NCBI GenBank assembly: GCA_964397995.1
Contig: CAYNLG010000015.1
Coordinates: 1-58,251 of the forward strand
Direction of reading: 5' to 3'
Length of the DNA: 58,251 nucleotides
Source: CAYNLG01 sp964397995
Lineage (GTDB): Bacteria > Planctomycetota > Phycisphaerae > FEN-1346
Part shown: positions 23,766-32,599 of the stretch, piece after piece
Layout: each line of letters opens with the position of its first letter
Position numbering within the stretch: the first letter of the stretch is position 1
The notes under the pieces: generated by a model
What the model saw: the letters and a program-made list of their open reading frames with translations, nothing else
Databases searched by the model: none
Told to the model about the DNA's origin: nothing
Made by a program: the position numbers and the translations under genes

Positions 23766-26645
23766 TCAGAAGGTTTCATCGGGCGGCGGGGCGGGCGCGG
23801 CCGTGGCCTCAGGGGTCTCGGCGGCGGGCGCGCCGCCGCCCTCTTGTTGCGCGGCTCCGGCACCGCCCTGCCCTCCGTCGGCGGCCGCGGCGCCCTTTGC
23901 CCCCTGCCGCAGGTAGTGCAGGACGCCGGCGTCAAGTTCTTCGAGCGCGGCCGCGTGCAGCGCAACCGGGTCGGTCCCGTCGTCGAGAACGATCGGGTAC
24001 GTGGGGTCGAGCAGACGGCCGATCTTGCGGCCGGTCAGCAGGTTGACGACGAAGCGGCCGGCCTGGTCCGCGCTGAGCGAGCCGGTTCGCGGGCGCGCGG
24101 TCCGGGCGATGGGCAGGTAGGCCACGGCGACTTCCTCGTCGCGGAAGTCGACGTCGATCTCGGTCCGCGACGGCTGGGCGTAGACGCCCTCGGCCAGGGT
24201 GTGCTTCGGGCCGATGCGGGAGGGCGTGAGGCCGAGGCCGCCGAAGACGTCGGCGCGGGCCTGCTCCAGCACCCGCCGCCCCTCGACCGTGTCCGGGGCC
24301 TCGAGGATCACGAGGCCGCCGCCCTCGGCAAACGCCCGGGCCCGCCCGCGCGCGGCCTCGGGCCACTGGTCGACGGGCCCGTTGCCGGCGAGGAGGAGGG
24401 CGGCCGGCTCGGGGGTGCGGTCGCTCGCGCCGCCGGGGGCGACGGCCGCGAAGCTCGTCGTCACGTTCAGCGTCCGGGTGGTGGCGGCGCTGGTCGCGTC
24501 GGCCACCTCCGGCACGGTCGGCGCGCCGGTGGGCCAGGTGATGCCGACCGGCGGCCGCAGGCCTTCCAGTAGGGCGAGCATGGCGTAGGCGGCGCCGACC
24601 TTCTCGGCCTCCACGGTCGAGAGGTAGTCGTGGTAATACTTATCAAGAGCCTCCTCGATGGGCGTGTCCGGCGGGATGGGCTTCTGGTTCAGCCGGTGCT
24701 GCTGGTGCGGGAAGAGCTGCTCGGTCTTCAGCAGGTACAGGAACCGCTCGACGACGCTGGTGGTCTTGTGCCAGAGGCGGCCGGAGGGGCCCCACCACCC
24801 GTCGCCGCGCTGCTGGTGGAGCAGCCGGAAGGCGACGCGCTGGTAGAGGTCGGGGGCGATCTCGACGTCCGAGCCGTGCCACCGTCGCAGCGGCGCAAGG
24901 CGCAGCGCCAGGGCACACTGCTGGATCGGCCCGCCGCGCATCAGCGCCCGCCCCTCGGGCTCCGCCAGGCGCAGGTGGCGCGGCATGGCGGGGTCGGTGG
25001 CCAGGAACTCGTCGGCGGCCTGGCGTGCGGCCATGCGGCCCTTGTCGAGGACGGCCTTGTAGCGGCGGGCAATCGCGTCCTGGCCCACGATGGCCGCCAG
25101 GTCCGCCATCGTCCGGTACCCGAGGACCGTCGCGGTCGGCGTCACCGGCGACGGCAGCTTCTCGGGCAGCTCCGGGCACCACCCGAGCGACCCGAGGTTC
25201 ATCCGGTCGAAGTCCGTCACCGGCTGCCACACGTTCATCTCGTGCCACCGGCCGTCGGGCCGCTGGCCGGCGGCGACGGCCGCGGCGGTGCGGGCGAGCA
25301 GGGCCACCACGTTCACGAGCTTCGCCAGGGGCTTGCCGTGTCCGTCCTTGATGGGCCAGACGTGCTCTTCCGGCAGATGGCCGTGGTCCCCGGCGACGCG
25401 CAGGGCCATCACCGCCAGCGACGTCATCTCCAGGTCGGCGAGCCTCTCGTGGTAGTAGTTGGTGGGCGGCGGGCGGAAGCTGGCGCCGCGGCCGAACTCG
25501 TCGTCGCGGTCCTCCACCTTGAACGAGCTCAGAATCTTGTCGAACTGGAGCCCCTGGTGGGCTACCTCGGCGTACCAGCTCGCGAGCTGGGCTTGGAACT
25601 GGCGGATTTGGACGAGGCGCGGCGGCAGGCGGGCGCCCTGGGGCAGGCCCTCGATGACCTCGTCGAGCTTGGCGACCTCGGCGGCCACCTCCTGCTCCGC
25701 CCGCAGCAGCCGCGCGAGCAGGCCCGTGTCGACGCACACCGGCCCCCACAGGCCGCGCCCCGGGCCGTCGGTCAACTGGCCGGAAAGGAGCTTGCGGACC
25801 AGCCGCTCCTTCAGGGTACCGAACTCGGCCGTCGGGTAGCTGGTGTAGGCAATGGTGAGCCACGCGACGTCCCAGGTGGTGTCGGGGATGCCGAAGTGGC
25901 CCAGGTACTTGGCGAGGTCGTAGGCGAAGTCCTCGACGATCTCGTGCTCCTCGGGCGAGACGCCGGCCTTCAGGAGCGCCCAGAGGATCATGCCGTTGTA
26001 GCCGAGCAGATTCTCGCGGATGGTGTCGGGCCCGCCGGGGCCGCGAATCTGGACCGTCTCGGTCTTGACGACGTCGCCCTCGGGGTCGCGGACAAGCTTC
26101 TCCTCGATGCGTTCGCCGACCTTGATGCGGCGGACGGTGCGGTGGCGCGTGACGCGCTTCAGCTTGATGTCGGTGCCCTCGCGGACGGGCACCAGCACCT
26201 CTTCGGTCACCTTTTCGTGCTTCCAGATGGGCACCTTCCGCTGGACGAGCTTGTAGCGGACCTCGATGGTCTTGGTGTCGATGACCTTGCTGTTGAAGCG
26301 GGGCAGAAAGACGAGGTCGACGGGGGGCTCCTCGTCACCGAGATCGTGGAGGACGGCATCGACGGCCTTGGCCAGGGCGGTCCGGGCGGCGCGGTCGAGG
26401 GCCCGCGGGTTGATCGCCTCGGCGGGCGGGTCGAGAAGCTCCGGCACGAGCTCGGGGGTGGAGGGGTCGGCCTTTCGCTTGGGCGTCTCGGGTTTGTCGG
26501 GCTCGGGCGGGGCGTCGGTGTCGGCCGCCTCGGTCGCCTCGTCTTCGGGGGCATCGCCCTGGGCTCCGCGGACGGCCGGCGCCCCGAGCGCCATCAGCAT
26601 CATCATCAGCGCCGCTGCCGCCACGTCCATCCATCGCGCGCGCAC
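23766..26645 (-). CDS. Large secreted protein with squalene-cyclase-like QW repeats, possible DUF4159 end
   Basis: A 959-residue protein with a signal peptide (AAAALMMMLMALGAPAVRGAQG) and an acidic, Pro-rich linker. The middle part (about 230-700) is helical and contains QRPDGRW and QRGDGWW, the QxxDGxW pattern of alpha/alpha-toroid (prenyltransferase/squalene-hopene cyclase-like) repeats; a catalytic DxDD motif was not seen. Residues from about 740 on, around ARAFAEGGGLVILEA, resemble the DUF4159 domains often fused to such repeats in planctomycetes. The tail is Ala/Gly/Pro-rich. Start is a GTG with GGAGG. Function is unknown. Confidence 0.6.
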   Translation of the reverse strand: MRARWMDVAAAALMMMLMALGAPAVRGAQGDAPEDEATEAADTDAPPEPDKPETPKRKADPSTPELVPELLDPPAEAINPRALDRAARTALAKAVDAVLHDLGDEEPPVDLVFLPRFNSKVIDTKTIEVRYKLVQRKVPIWKHEKVTEEVLVPVREGTDIKLKRVTRHRTVRRIKVGERIEEKLVRDPEGDVVKTETVQIRGPGGPDTIRENLLGYNGMILWALLKAGVSPEEHEIVEDFAYDLAKYLGHFGIPDTTWDVAWLTIAYTSYPTAEFGTLKERLVRKLLSGQLTDGPGRGLWGPVCVDTGLLARLLRAEQEVAAEVAKLDEVIEGLPQGARLPPRLVQIRQFQAQLASWYAEVAHQGLQFDKILSSFKVEDRDDEFGRGASFRPPPTNYYHERLADLEMTSLAVMALRVAGDHGHLPEEHVWPIKDGHGKPLAKLVNVVALLARTAAAVAAGQRPDGRWHEMNVWQPVTDFDRMNLGSLGWCPELPEKLPSPVTPTATVLGYRTMADLAAIVGQDAIARRYKAVLDKGRMAARQAADEFLATDPAMPRHLRLAEPEGRALMRGGPIQQCALALRLAPLRRWHGSDVEIAPDLYQRVAFRLLHQQRGDGWWGPSGRLWHKTTSVVERFLYLLKTEQLFPHQQHRLNQKPIPPDTPIEEALDKYYHDYLSTVEAEKVGAAYAMLALLEGLRPPVGITWPTGAPTVPEVADATSAATTRTLNVTTSFAAVAPGGASDRTPEPAALLLAGNGPVDQWPEAARGRARAFAEGGGLVILEAPDTVEGRRVLEQARADVFGGLGLTPSRIGPKHTLAEGVYAQPSRTEIDVDFRDEEVAVAYLPIARTARPRTGSLSADQAGRFVVNLLTGRKIGRLLDPTYPIVLDDGTDPVALHAAALEELDAGVLHYLRQGAKGAAAADGGQGGAGAAQQEGGGAPAAETPEATAAPAPPPDETF

Positions 26646-26674
26646 CCCGTATCCTCCTCGTGCGTCCCTGCCCT

Positions 26675-26703
26675 ACCCTAACGCAGAAAACCCGCGTTGG
26701 CAA
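26675..26703 (-). promoter_or_regulatory. Promoter of the large secreted protein
   Basis: On the minus strand TTGCCA, 17 bases, TAGGGT, about 30 bases before the GTG start. The -35 lies within the palindrome TTGGCAAGCGCCAA (26697-26710), which could be an operator. Confidence 0.45.
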
Positions 26704-26752
26704 GCGCCAACGAGCCACGAGCGGCGCCCGGGCCAAGCGCCTCCCGGGCGGG

Positions 26753-27259
26753 TCAGCCCTCCAGCGTCTCGCAGTGCTCGCTCCGGTCGCCCAGCAGGCG
26801 CAGGTGCTCGCGTTCCTGCTCCAGGATCCACTGGAAGGTCTCGCGGGCGGTGTCGGAGGCAACCAAGTCGAGCATCTCTTGGTAGAAGACGATGGCGTCG
26901 CGTTCGGCCCGCATGGCGACGGCCAGGGCCTCGTAGTCGGTCTCGGTGCGGCGGCCGAGGGCCGCGACGTCGCGTTCGTCGGCGAAGACCTGCATGTCGA
27001 GGAGGCGGCCGACGTAGGCCTGGAGGTCGGGGTCGTCGGCGTAGCCGCCGGCCTCGCGGCGTTCGGCCTGGAGGGCCTCTTCCAGAGCCTGGAACGCTTT
27101 CAGGTGGTCGACCTCGTCCTGGGCGATCTGCTCGAAGACGCGGCGGACGGCGGGGTCGCCGGTCGTCTCGGCGAACGCCCGGTAGAAGGCCAGACCGTCG
27201 TGCTCCATCTGCTGGGCGATCTTGGCCGCCTCGACCTCGTTGAATCCGGTGGGAGACAC
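26753..27259 (-). CDS. Rubrerythrin-like ferritin-family diiron protein
   Basis: A 168-residue four-helix protein. Diiron ligands appear as E in QMEHDGLAFY, the first E-x-x-H in DEVDHLKAF, E in MRAERDAIVFY and the second E-x-x-H in EQEREHLRLL. No C-terminal rubredoxin domain is present, so this is the erythrin/ferritin-like form. The family is known to reduce peroxide or handle iron in anaerobes. Start is GTG with AGGA. It lies 21 bases after nifS in the nifU-nifS transcript, so a role beside Fe-S assembly, such as iron supply or peroxide defence, is inferred. Confidence 0.82.
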   Translation of the reverse strand: MSPTGFNEVEAAKIAQQMEHDGLAFYRAFAETTGDPAVRRVFEQIAQDEVDHLKAFQALEEALQAERREAGGYADDPDLQAYVGRLLDMQVFADERDVAALGRRTETDYEALAVAMRAERDAIVFYQEMLDLVASDTARETFQWILEQEREHLRLLGDRSEHCETLEG

Positions 27260-27280
27260 GGCGTCCTCGCTTTCTCGTGG

Positions 27281-28489
27281 TCAGGCCTTCGCGGGGGTCT
27301 CGGCCATGGCCTCGCGGCCGAAGGGGCTGATCTCGCGGAGGCGGCGGATGATGGGCGGCAGGACCTCGACGACCTTGTCGACCTCGGCCTCGGTCGTGTA
27401 GACGCTCAGGCTGAAACGGACGGAGCCGTGGGCGGCCGTGTAGGGGACGCCCATCGCCCGCATGACGTGGCTGGGCTCCAGACTGCCGCTCGTGCAGGCC
27501 GAGCCGCTGGAGGCGCAGATGCCGTGCTGGTCGAGCATCAGGAGGATCGACTCGCCCTCGACGAACTCGAAGCTGATGTTCGAGGTGTTGGGGAGGCGCC
27601 GCTCCGGGTCGCCGTTCAGGCGGGCACCCGGACAGGCGCCGAGGAGGCCCGTCTCGAGCCGGTCGCGGAGGGCCCGGACGCGGGTCTGCTCGTCGCCCAG
27701 GCGCTCGCGGGCGAGGCGCGCGGCCTCGCCGAGGCCGACGATCAGCGGCACCGCCTCCGTCCCGCCGCGCCGGTTCCGCTCCTGGTGGCCGCCCACCAGG
27801 TACGGGGCGAACCGCGTCCCGCGACGGACGTAGAGGGCGCCGATGCCCTTCGGGGCGTGGAGCTTGTGGCCCGAGAGGCTGAGCATGTCGATCGGGAGCT
27901 TCGACAGGTCCATCGGGAGCTTGCCGACGGCCTGGACGGCGTCGGTATGGAAGAGGACGCCCTTCTCGCGGCAGAGGGCGCCCAGCCGCTCGACCGGGAA
28001 GAGGACGCCCGTCTCGTTGTTGGCCCACATGAGGGTCACCAGGGCCGAGTCGTCGGGGTCGATTGCCTCGTCGAGCGAGGCCGGGTCGAGCCGGCCCTGC
28101 GTATCGACGGGAAGCTGGGTCAGCCGGTAGCGGGGCCAGCCGGGGGGCTGCTTGGCCATCGCCTGGCAGACGTTCAGGACGGCCGGGTGCTCGACGCGGC
28201 TCGTGACGAGGTGGCGGCGGTCGGGGTTGACGACCAGGGCGCTGCGGATGGCCGCATTGTCGCTCTCGGTGCCGCACGCCGTGAAGAGAATCTCGCCGGG
28301 GTCGGCGCCGAGGAGGGCGGCCACGTGCTCGCGGGCGCGGTCGACGTGCTTGCGGACTTGGCCGCCGAAGGTGTGCATGGAGGAGGGGTTGCCGTAGAGG
28401 TCGCCGAGGAAGGGCAGCATGGCCTCGCGGACCTCGGGGGCGACGGCGGTGGTGGCGTTGTTGTCGAGGTAGATGACGGGGTCGGGCAT
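27281..28489 (-). CDS. nifS: Cysteine desulfurase, NifS/IscS type
   Basis: A 402-residue PLP enzyme that takes sulfur from cysteine for Fe-S clusters. It starts IYLDNNATT and has EHPAVLN, the PLP-binding Lys in SLSGHKLHAPKG and the catalytic Cys loop ASSGSACTSGSLEPSHV, the long-loop group I form. It lies 10 bases downstream of nifU and upstream of the rubrerythrin gene. No nitrogenase genes are visible, so this pair likely serves general cluster assembly. The C-terminal 20 residues are a variable tail. Confidence 0.95.
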   Translation of the reverse strand: MPDPVIYLDNNATTAVAPEVREAMLPFLGDLYGNPSSMHTFGGQVRKHVDRAREHVAALLGADPGEILFTACGTESDNAAIRSALVVNPDRRHLVTSRVEHPAVLNVCQAMAKQPPGWPRYRLTQLPVDTQGRLDPASLDEAIDPDDSALVTLMWANNETGVLFPVERLGALCREKGVLFHTDAVQAVGKLPMDLSKLPIDMLSLSGHKLHAPKGIGALYVRRGTRFAPYLVGGHQERNRRGGTEAVPLIVGLGEAARLARERLGDEQTRVRALRDRLETGLLGACPGARLNGDPERRLPNTSNISFEFVEGESILLMLDQHGICASSGSACTSGSLEPSHVMRAMGVPYTAAHGSVRFSLSVYTTEAEVDKVVEVLPPIIRRLREISPFGREAMAETPAKA

Positions 28490-28499
28490 GGGCTCGTCC

Positions 28500-29366
28500 T
28501 CAGGCTCCCTCGTTGCGGATCCGCGGGCCGACGTCCTCGACCACGAGGTCGGGATCGACCAGTTCGCGAAGCTTCTGCTGGACGACGCCCTTCAGGGTGC
28601 GGTCGCTGACGGGGCACCAGGCGCAGTGGCCGAGGAAGGCGACCTCGACGCGTTTGCCGTCAACATCGATGAGCTCGACGTCGCCGCCGTCCTGCTGAAC
28701 CATCGGGCGGATTTCCTGCTCGACCACTTCCTGGACCCGCTGGATGCGTTCGATGTTGGTCCGGGGCTTGCCAGCGGGGCGGGTGGAGGCGCGAGCGCCG
28801 GCCTCGGGGCCGTGGACCTTGGCGATGATGGCCTCGATCTCGGGGACGCAGCCGCGGCACCCGCCGCCCGCCTTGGTGTAGTGGGTGACCTCGTCGACGG
28901 TGGTGAGGTCGTGCTCGCGGACGACCTTCTCGATGACCTTGTCGGTGACGCCGAAGCAGCGGCAGACGACGGTGCCCTCGTCCTCCTGCTCGAAGGGGCG
29001 GCCGTGGTGGCTGGCGAGGGCCTTCTGGAGGGCCTCGACGCCCATGACCGAGCAGTGCATCTTCTCTTCCGGCAGGCCGCCGAGGTAGTCGGCGATGTCG
29101 TCGTCGGTGATGGCTTCGGCCTCGTCGAGGGTCTTGCCGAGGATGAGGTCGATCAGCGCGTCGGAGGAAGCGATGGCCGAGGCGCAGCCAAAGGTCTGGA
29201 ACTTGGCGTCGGCGATGCGGCCGTCGGCGTCGAGCTTGACCATGATGCGCAGCGCGTCGCCGCACGTGATGTTGCCGACGGTGGCGTCGAGGTCGGGCTC
29301 GGCGATCTCGCCGACGTGCTTCGGGTTCAGAAAGTGCTCGCGGACCTTGTCGGTGTAGTCCCACAT
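28500..29366 (-). CDS. nifU: Three-domain NifU Fe-S scaffold
   Basis: A 288-residue scaffold of full NifU architecture. The N-terminal IscU-like domain has the three cluster cysteines (GNITCGDALR, TFGCASAIAS and KMHCSVMG). The central BFD-like [2Fe-2S] domain has VVCRCFGVT and GGGCRGCVPE. The C-terminal NifU domain has GHCAWCPVSDRTLKG with C-x-x-C. It starts at an ATG with GGAGG. It is first in the nifU-nifS-rubrerythrin unit driven by the promoter at 29397. Free-living non-diazotrophs with this form are known among anaerobes. Confidence 0.95.
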   Translation of the reverse strand: MWDYTDKVREHFLNPKHVGEIAEPDLDATVGNITCGDALRIMVKLDADGRIADAKFQTFGCASAIASSDALIDLILGKTLDEAEAITDDDIADYLGGLPEEKMHCSVMGVEALQKALASHHGRPFEQEDEGTVVCRCFGVTDKVIEKVVREHDLTTVDEVTHYTKAGGGCRGCVPEIEAIIAKVHGPEAGARASTRPAGKPRTNIERIQRVQEVVEQEIRPMVQQDGGDVELIDVDGKRVEVAFLGHCAWCPVSDRTLKGVVQQKLRELVDPDLVVEDVGPRIRNEGA

Positions 29367-29396
29367 GGGGGCGGCCTCCGGGTTCGTCGTTCGGCT

Positions 29397-29425
29397 ATTC
29401 TACGCCCAACGATGGCCGGGTTCAA
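29397..29425 (-). promoter_or_regulatory. Promoter of nifU-nifS-rubrerythrin
   Basis: On the minus strand GC-TTGAAC, 17 bases, TAGAAT, about 30 bases before the nifU ATG. No IscR-like operator was recognised. Confidence 0.6.
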
Positions 29426-29481
29426 GCAAGCGGCGTACCCGCGAGGCCCGGAGCGGGCGCGGCGATGCGGGGGGAGGCCGG

Positions 29482-29522
29482 AAAAGGGGACCGCGTGCGG
29501 GCAGGGGGCCACCCGCACGCGG
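29482..29522 (-). terminator. Intrinsic terminator after the PilZ gene
   Basis: A perfect 11-pair stem, CCGCGTGCGGG with CCCGCACGCGG around a 10-base loop. On the minus strand it is followed by TCCCCTTTTCC. It lies about 70 bases past the PilZ stop and ahead of the nifU promoter. Confidence 0.65.
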
Positions 29523-29589
29523 GCTGTGCTGTGCCGACCGCGCTGGCGCGTGAGCGACGGCCGGCAAATCGGGCTCCGTGGTGTGTCCT

Positions 29590-29943
29590 CTAGTCCGCGA
29601 GCGGCTGGTCGAACTCGATGCCGACCTGGCAGTCGCCCTGGTCGTCGAGGAAGTCTTCGAGGCGGCAGACGTAGCCGCTCAGGGTCGGTTTGTAGGCCGT
29701 CGCGCGGTCGTCCTTCGGAAGGACAAGGACCTCGACGTCGACCCGGTCGCCCTCTTCCAGGCCCGGCCCCAAGAGCAGGCCTTGGATTCGTGCCCCGCCC
29801 CGCGAGATATCGCGGATGCGGCCGCGGAAGCAGACGACGCCGCCTTCGCTGCGGACGAGGGCGTCGTAGTCCTGGCGGAACCGCTTGTAGCGCCGCCGGT
29901 TGCGGAGGAGAACGCGCGTGTAGCCTTCGAGCTTGCTGGTCAT
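29590..29943 (-). CDS. PilZ-domain c-di-GMP-binding protein
   Basis: A 117-residue single-domain protein. The PilZ signature is visible as basic RRRYKRFRQDY near the start (the RxxxR part) and GRIRDISRGGARIQG (the D-x-S-x-x-G part), so c-di-GMP binding is likely. GGAAGG lies ahead of the ATG. It is divergent from cysK across 200 bases. The frame stays open far upstream through cysK, but that part is antisense shadow. The target of the sensor is unknown. Confidence 0.82.
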   Translation of the reverse strand: MTSKLEGYTRVLLRNRRRYKRFRQDYDALVRSEGGVVCFRGRIRDISRGGARIQGLLLGPGLEEGDRVDVEVLVLPKDDRATAYKPTLSGYVCRLEDFLDDQGDCQVGIEFDQPLAD

Positions 29944-30073
29944 CCCATCACCTTCCGGAGACGCGGCGGCCCGTCCGCAGGTACTATCGGCCGCCCGGCC
30001 CGGGAACCTTAGCGGGTCCCGGAGAATCGTGCGGGGGCGGTCCGGCGGGGGCCGGCGGCGTTTCCGGGGTTGC

Positions 30074-30102
30074 TTGACTTGCCCCGCGGGGGGGCCTAAA
30101 CT
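30074..30102 (+). promoter_or_regulatory. Promoter of cysK operon
   Basis: GC-TTGACT, 17 bases, TAAACT, ending 43 bases before the cysK ATG. It is one of the best matches in the window. Confidence 0.65.
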
Positions 30103-30145
30103 GGCCCGTACGCCCCGCTCCGGGGCCGAGACGGGAGGTGGAACC

Positions 30146-31075
30146 ATGGCCAAGCACTTCGCGGGCGCCGGCTGCACCATCGGCCGCACCCCGCTGGTCC
30201 GCATCCGCAGGCTCATCGAGGCGCGGGCCACGGTCCTGGCCAAACTGGAGTACTTCAACCCCTCCAACACGGTCAAGGACCGGATCGCGGTGGCGATGAT
30301 CGAGGCGGCCGAGCGTGACGGCCTGCTGGGCGACGACTCGGTCGTCATCGAGCCGACGAGCGGCAACACCGGCGTGGGCCTGGCAATGGTGTGTGCCGCC
30401 AAGGGGTACAAGCTGGTCCTGACGATGCCGGAGAGCATGAGCGTGGAGCGGCGGAAGCTGCTCCGCATCCTCGGGGCGGACCTGGTGCTGACGCCCGCCG
30501 CCGGCGGCATGAAGGGCGCGATCGACGAGGCCAAGGCGCTGGTCGCCGATACGCCCAAGGCGTGGATGCCCAACCAGTTCGCCAACCCGGCCAACGTGGA
30601 CATCCACCGGCGCACCACCGCCGAGGAGATCTGGTGGGATACCGACGGGGCGGTCGACGCCCTCGTCGCGGGCGTCGGGACGGGCGGCACCATCACCGGC
30701 TGCGCCGAGGTGCTGAAGGCCCGCAAGCCGGCGGTCCGGGCGGTGGCGGTCGAGCCGGCCGGCAGCCCCGTGCTCTCGGGCGGCGAGCCGGGCAAGCACA
30801 CCATCCAGGGCATCGGCGCAGGCTTCGTGCCGCCCATCCTTCAGACGGCCCTCCTGGACGAGGTCGTCCAGGTCGAAGACGACGAGGCCTTCGAGTGGGC
30901 CCGGCGCGCGGCCCGCGAGGAGGGGCTGCTCGTGGGCATCTCGAGCGGGGCGGCGCTGGCCGCCGCGGCCAAGGTGGCCGGACGCGACGACATGGCCGGC
31001 CGCACCCTCGTCGTCGTCATCCCGAGCCCGGCCGAGCGTTACATCAGCACGCGGCTGTTCGAGGCCACCGAATAG
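30146..31075 (+). CDS. cysK: Cysteine synthase (O-acetylserine sulfhydrylase)
   Basis: A 309-residue PLP enzyme making cysteine from O-acetylserine and sulfide. The PLP lysine is K44 in NPSNTVKDRIAVAM. The substrate loop PTSGNTG (about 77-83) and the phosphate-cradle GTGGTITG are intact. GGGAGG precedes the ATG. It heads a plus-strand run with a URO-D family gene 10 bases later, ndk and a sulfatase-like gene. Liberated sulfide or cysteine could feed the Fe-S pathway next door, but that link is only positional. Confidence 0.95.
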   Translation: MAKHFAGAGCTIGRTPLVRIRRLIEARATVLAKLEYFNPSNTVKDRIAVAMIEAAERDGLLGDDSVVIEPTSGNTGVGLAMVCAAKGYKLVLTMPESMSVERRKLLRILGADLVLTPAAGGMKGAIDEAKALVADTPKAWMPNQFANPANVDIHRRTTAEEIWWDTDGAVDALVAGVGTGGTITGCAEVLKARKPAVRAVAVEPAGSPVLSGGEPGKHTIQGIGAGFVPPILQTALLDEVVQVEDDEAFEWARRAAREEGLLVGISSGAALAAAAKVAGRDDMAGRTLVVVIPSPAERYISTRLFEATE

Positions 31076-31085
31076 GACGGCAGGC

Positions 31086-32039
31086 ATGACCACCGATTCG
31101 CCGGAGACGATGGACAAGCGGGACCGCGTCGAGAAGACGCTCCAGGGCATCGCGGTCGACCGGCCGCCCTTCACCTTCTGGTGGCACTTTCCGGCCGACC
31201 AGGTGGCGGGGGAGGCGTGTGCCCGGGCCCACCTGGAGCACTACCGCCGCTGGGACCTCGACTTCATCAAGGTGATGAACGACAACGGCTATCCCGCGCC
31301 GGCGGGGGGCCTGGAGACGCCAGAGGCGCTGCGTCAACTGCTGCCCGCGCCGCTGGAGTCGCCGGAGTTCCAGAACCAGCTCGAGGCGCTGCGGATCATC
31401 AACCGCGAACTCGGCGACGAGACGGTCTTCATCACGACCCTGTTCAACCCGCTCTCGGTCCTGCAGACGCTCTCGGGGAAGCGGGCCGTGGAGCTCATCC
31501 GGGCGGACCGCGAGGCGGTGGACCTGGCCCTTGGGACCATCGCTCAGAGCCTGGCCGACTTTGCCGACGCGTGCATCCAGACCCACGCCGCCGGGGTCTT
31601 CATGAGCTGCACCGACCACGTCCTGGACGACGCCTTCGGGCCGGGAACGTACGCCGAGCTGGTGCGGCCGCACGACCTGACGGTCTTCGAGGGCGCCAGT
31701 GCCGCGCCGATGAACGTGGTCCACATCCACGAGCGCGCGTCGGACTGGGGCGGGTTCGCGGACTACCCCGTGCGGGTGGTGCACTGGGCCGACCGGGCGG
31801 ACGGGCCACCCCTCGGCAAGGTGGCCGACCGCATCGACCGGGTGATGATGGGCGGGCTGGACCACATGAGCACGATCAGGACCGGGACCCCGGCGGACGT
31901 GCGGGCTGAGGTCGTGGACGCCGCCCGCCAGGCCGGCCGTACCCCGCTCATTCTCGCCCCGGGGTGCAGTTTCCCCTCGGACGCGTCGCCGGAGAACCTG
32001 GCGGCCATCCGCGAGGCGCTGGAGAACGACGTGCCCTGA
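31086..32039 (+). CDS. Uroporphyrinogen decarboxylase family protein
   Basis: A 317-residue TIM-barrel protein of the URO-D/cobalamin-methyltransferase superfamily. It begins MDKRDRVEKTLQGIAVDRPPFTFWWHFPAD, a pattern like the R-x-x-x-x-L-x-G-x-x-x-D-R-x-P of the family. VVHIHERASDWGGFADYPV and LILAPGCSFPSDASPENL match the C-terminal half. True HemE has an FxGxPWT motif, which is not seen, so it is more likely one of the many paralogues, some of which are methyltransferases. It follows cysK by 10 bases. Confidence 0.75.
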   Translation: MTTDSPETMDKRDRVEKTLQGIAVDRPPFTFWWHFPADQVAGEACARAHLEHYRRWDLDFIKVMNDNGYPAPAGGLETPEALRQLLPAPLESPEFQNQLEALRIINRELGDETVFITTLFNPLSVLQTLSGKRAVELIRADREAVDLALGTIAQSLADFADACIQTHAAGVFMSCTDHVLDDAFGPGTYAELVRPHDLTVFEGASAAPMNVVHIHERASDWGGFADYPVRVVHWADRADGPPLGKVADRIDRVMMGGLDHMSTIRTGTPADVRAEVVDAARQAGRTPLILAPGCSFPSDASPENLAAIREALENDVP

Positions 32040-32095
32040 GCGCCGGCCGCCGCCCGGCCGGTGCCACCTTCCTCGAACCGAAACGGAGCATGCCT

Positions 32096-32566
32096 GTGGA
32101 GCGGACGCTGGTCATTCTGAAACCGGACGCCGTGCACCGCGGCCTCGTCGGGCGCCTGCTCGCCCGCTTCGAGGCCAAGGGCCTGAAGATCGTGGCCATG
32201 AAGTTGATGCGGGCCTCACGGGAACTGGTCGAAACCCATTACGCCGAGCACAAGGGCAAACCGTTCTACGAGCCGCTCGTGCGGTTCATGTCGAGTGGCC
32301 CGGCGGTGTACCTGGTCCTGGAGGGCAAGGGCGCGATCGCCATGGTGCGGGCGATGCTCGGGCCAACGTTCGGACCGGACGCGGCACCGGGCACCGTGCG
32401 GGGCGATTTCGGCGTCTCGAAGCGTTTCAACCTCGTGCACGGGAGCGACTCGCCGGAGTCGGCCGCGCGCGAGATCGGCCTCTTTTTCCAGCCCGACGAG
32501 TTGATCGACTGGACGCCCATCACGTGGGAGTGGCACTACGACTTCTCCACGGGCGAGGCCGTCTGA
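32096..32566 (+). CDS. ndk: Nucleoside diphosphate kinase
   Basis: A 156-residue enzyme that transfers phosphate from ATP to NDPs. It starts MERTLVILKPDAVHRGL (GTG start) and has the active-site His in NLVHGSDSPESA and the GVGK-like loop VRGDFGVSKRFN. The GTG at 32096 is favoured over the ATG six bases upstream because GGAG sits seven bases ahead of it and would overlap the spacing of the ATG. It is slightly longer than most (about 140-150) because of a C-terminal WEWHYDFSTG tail. Confidence 0.93.
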   Translation: MERTLVILKPDAVHRGLVGRLLARFEAKGLKIVAMKLMRASRELVETHYAEHKGKPFYEPLVRFMSSGPAVYLVLEGKGAIAMVRAMLGPTFGPDAAPGTVRGDFGVSKRFNLVHGSDSPESAAREIGLFFQPDELIDWTPITWEWHYDFSTGEAV

Positions 32567-32599
32567 CGCCCCCCCCAGCCCCAAGTGACGGAGCCTGAT

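Noticed and set aside
29944..30837. N-terminal extension of the PilZ frame through the cysK region
   Set aside because: It overlaps cysK in antisense. The PilZ protein has a good ATG and ribosome site at 29943.
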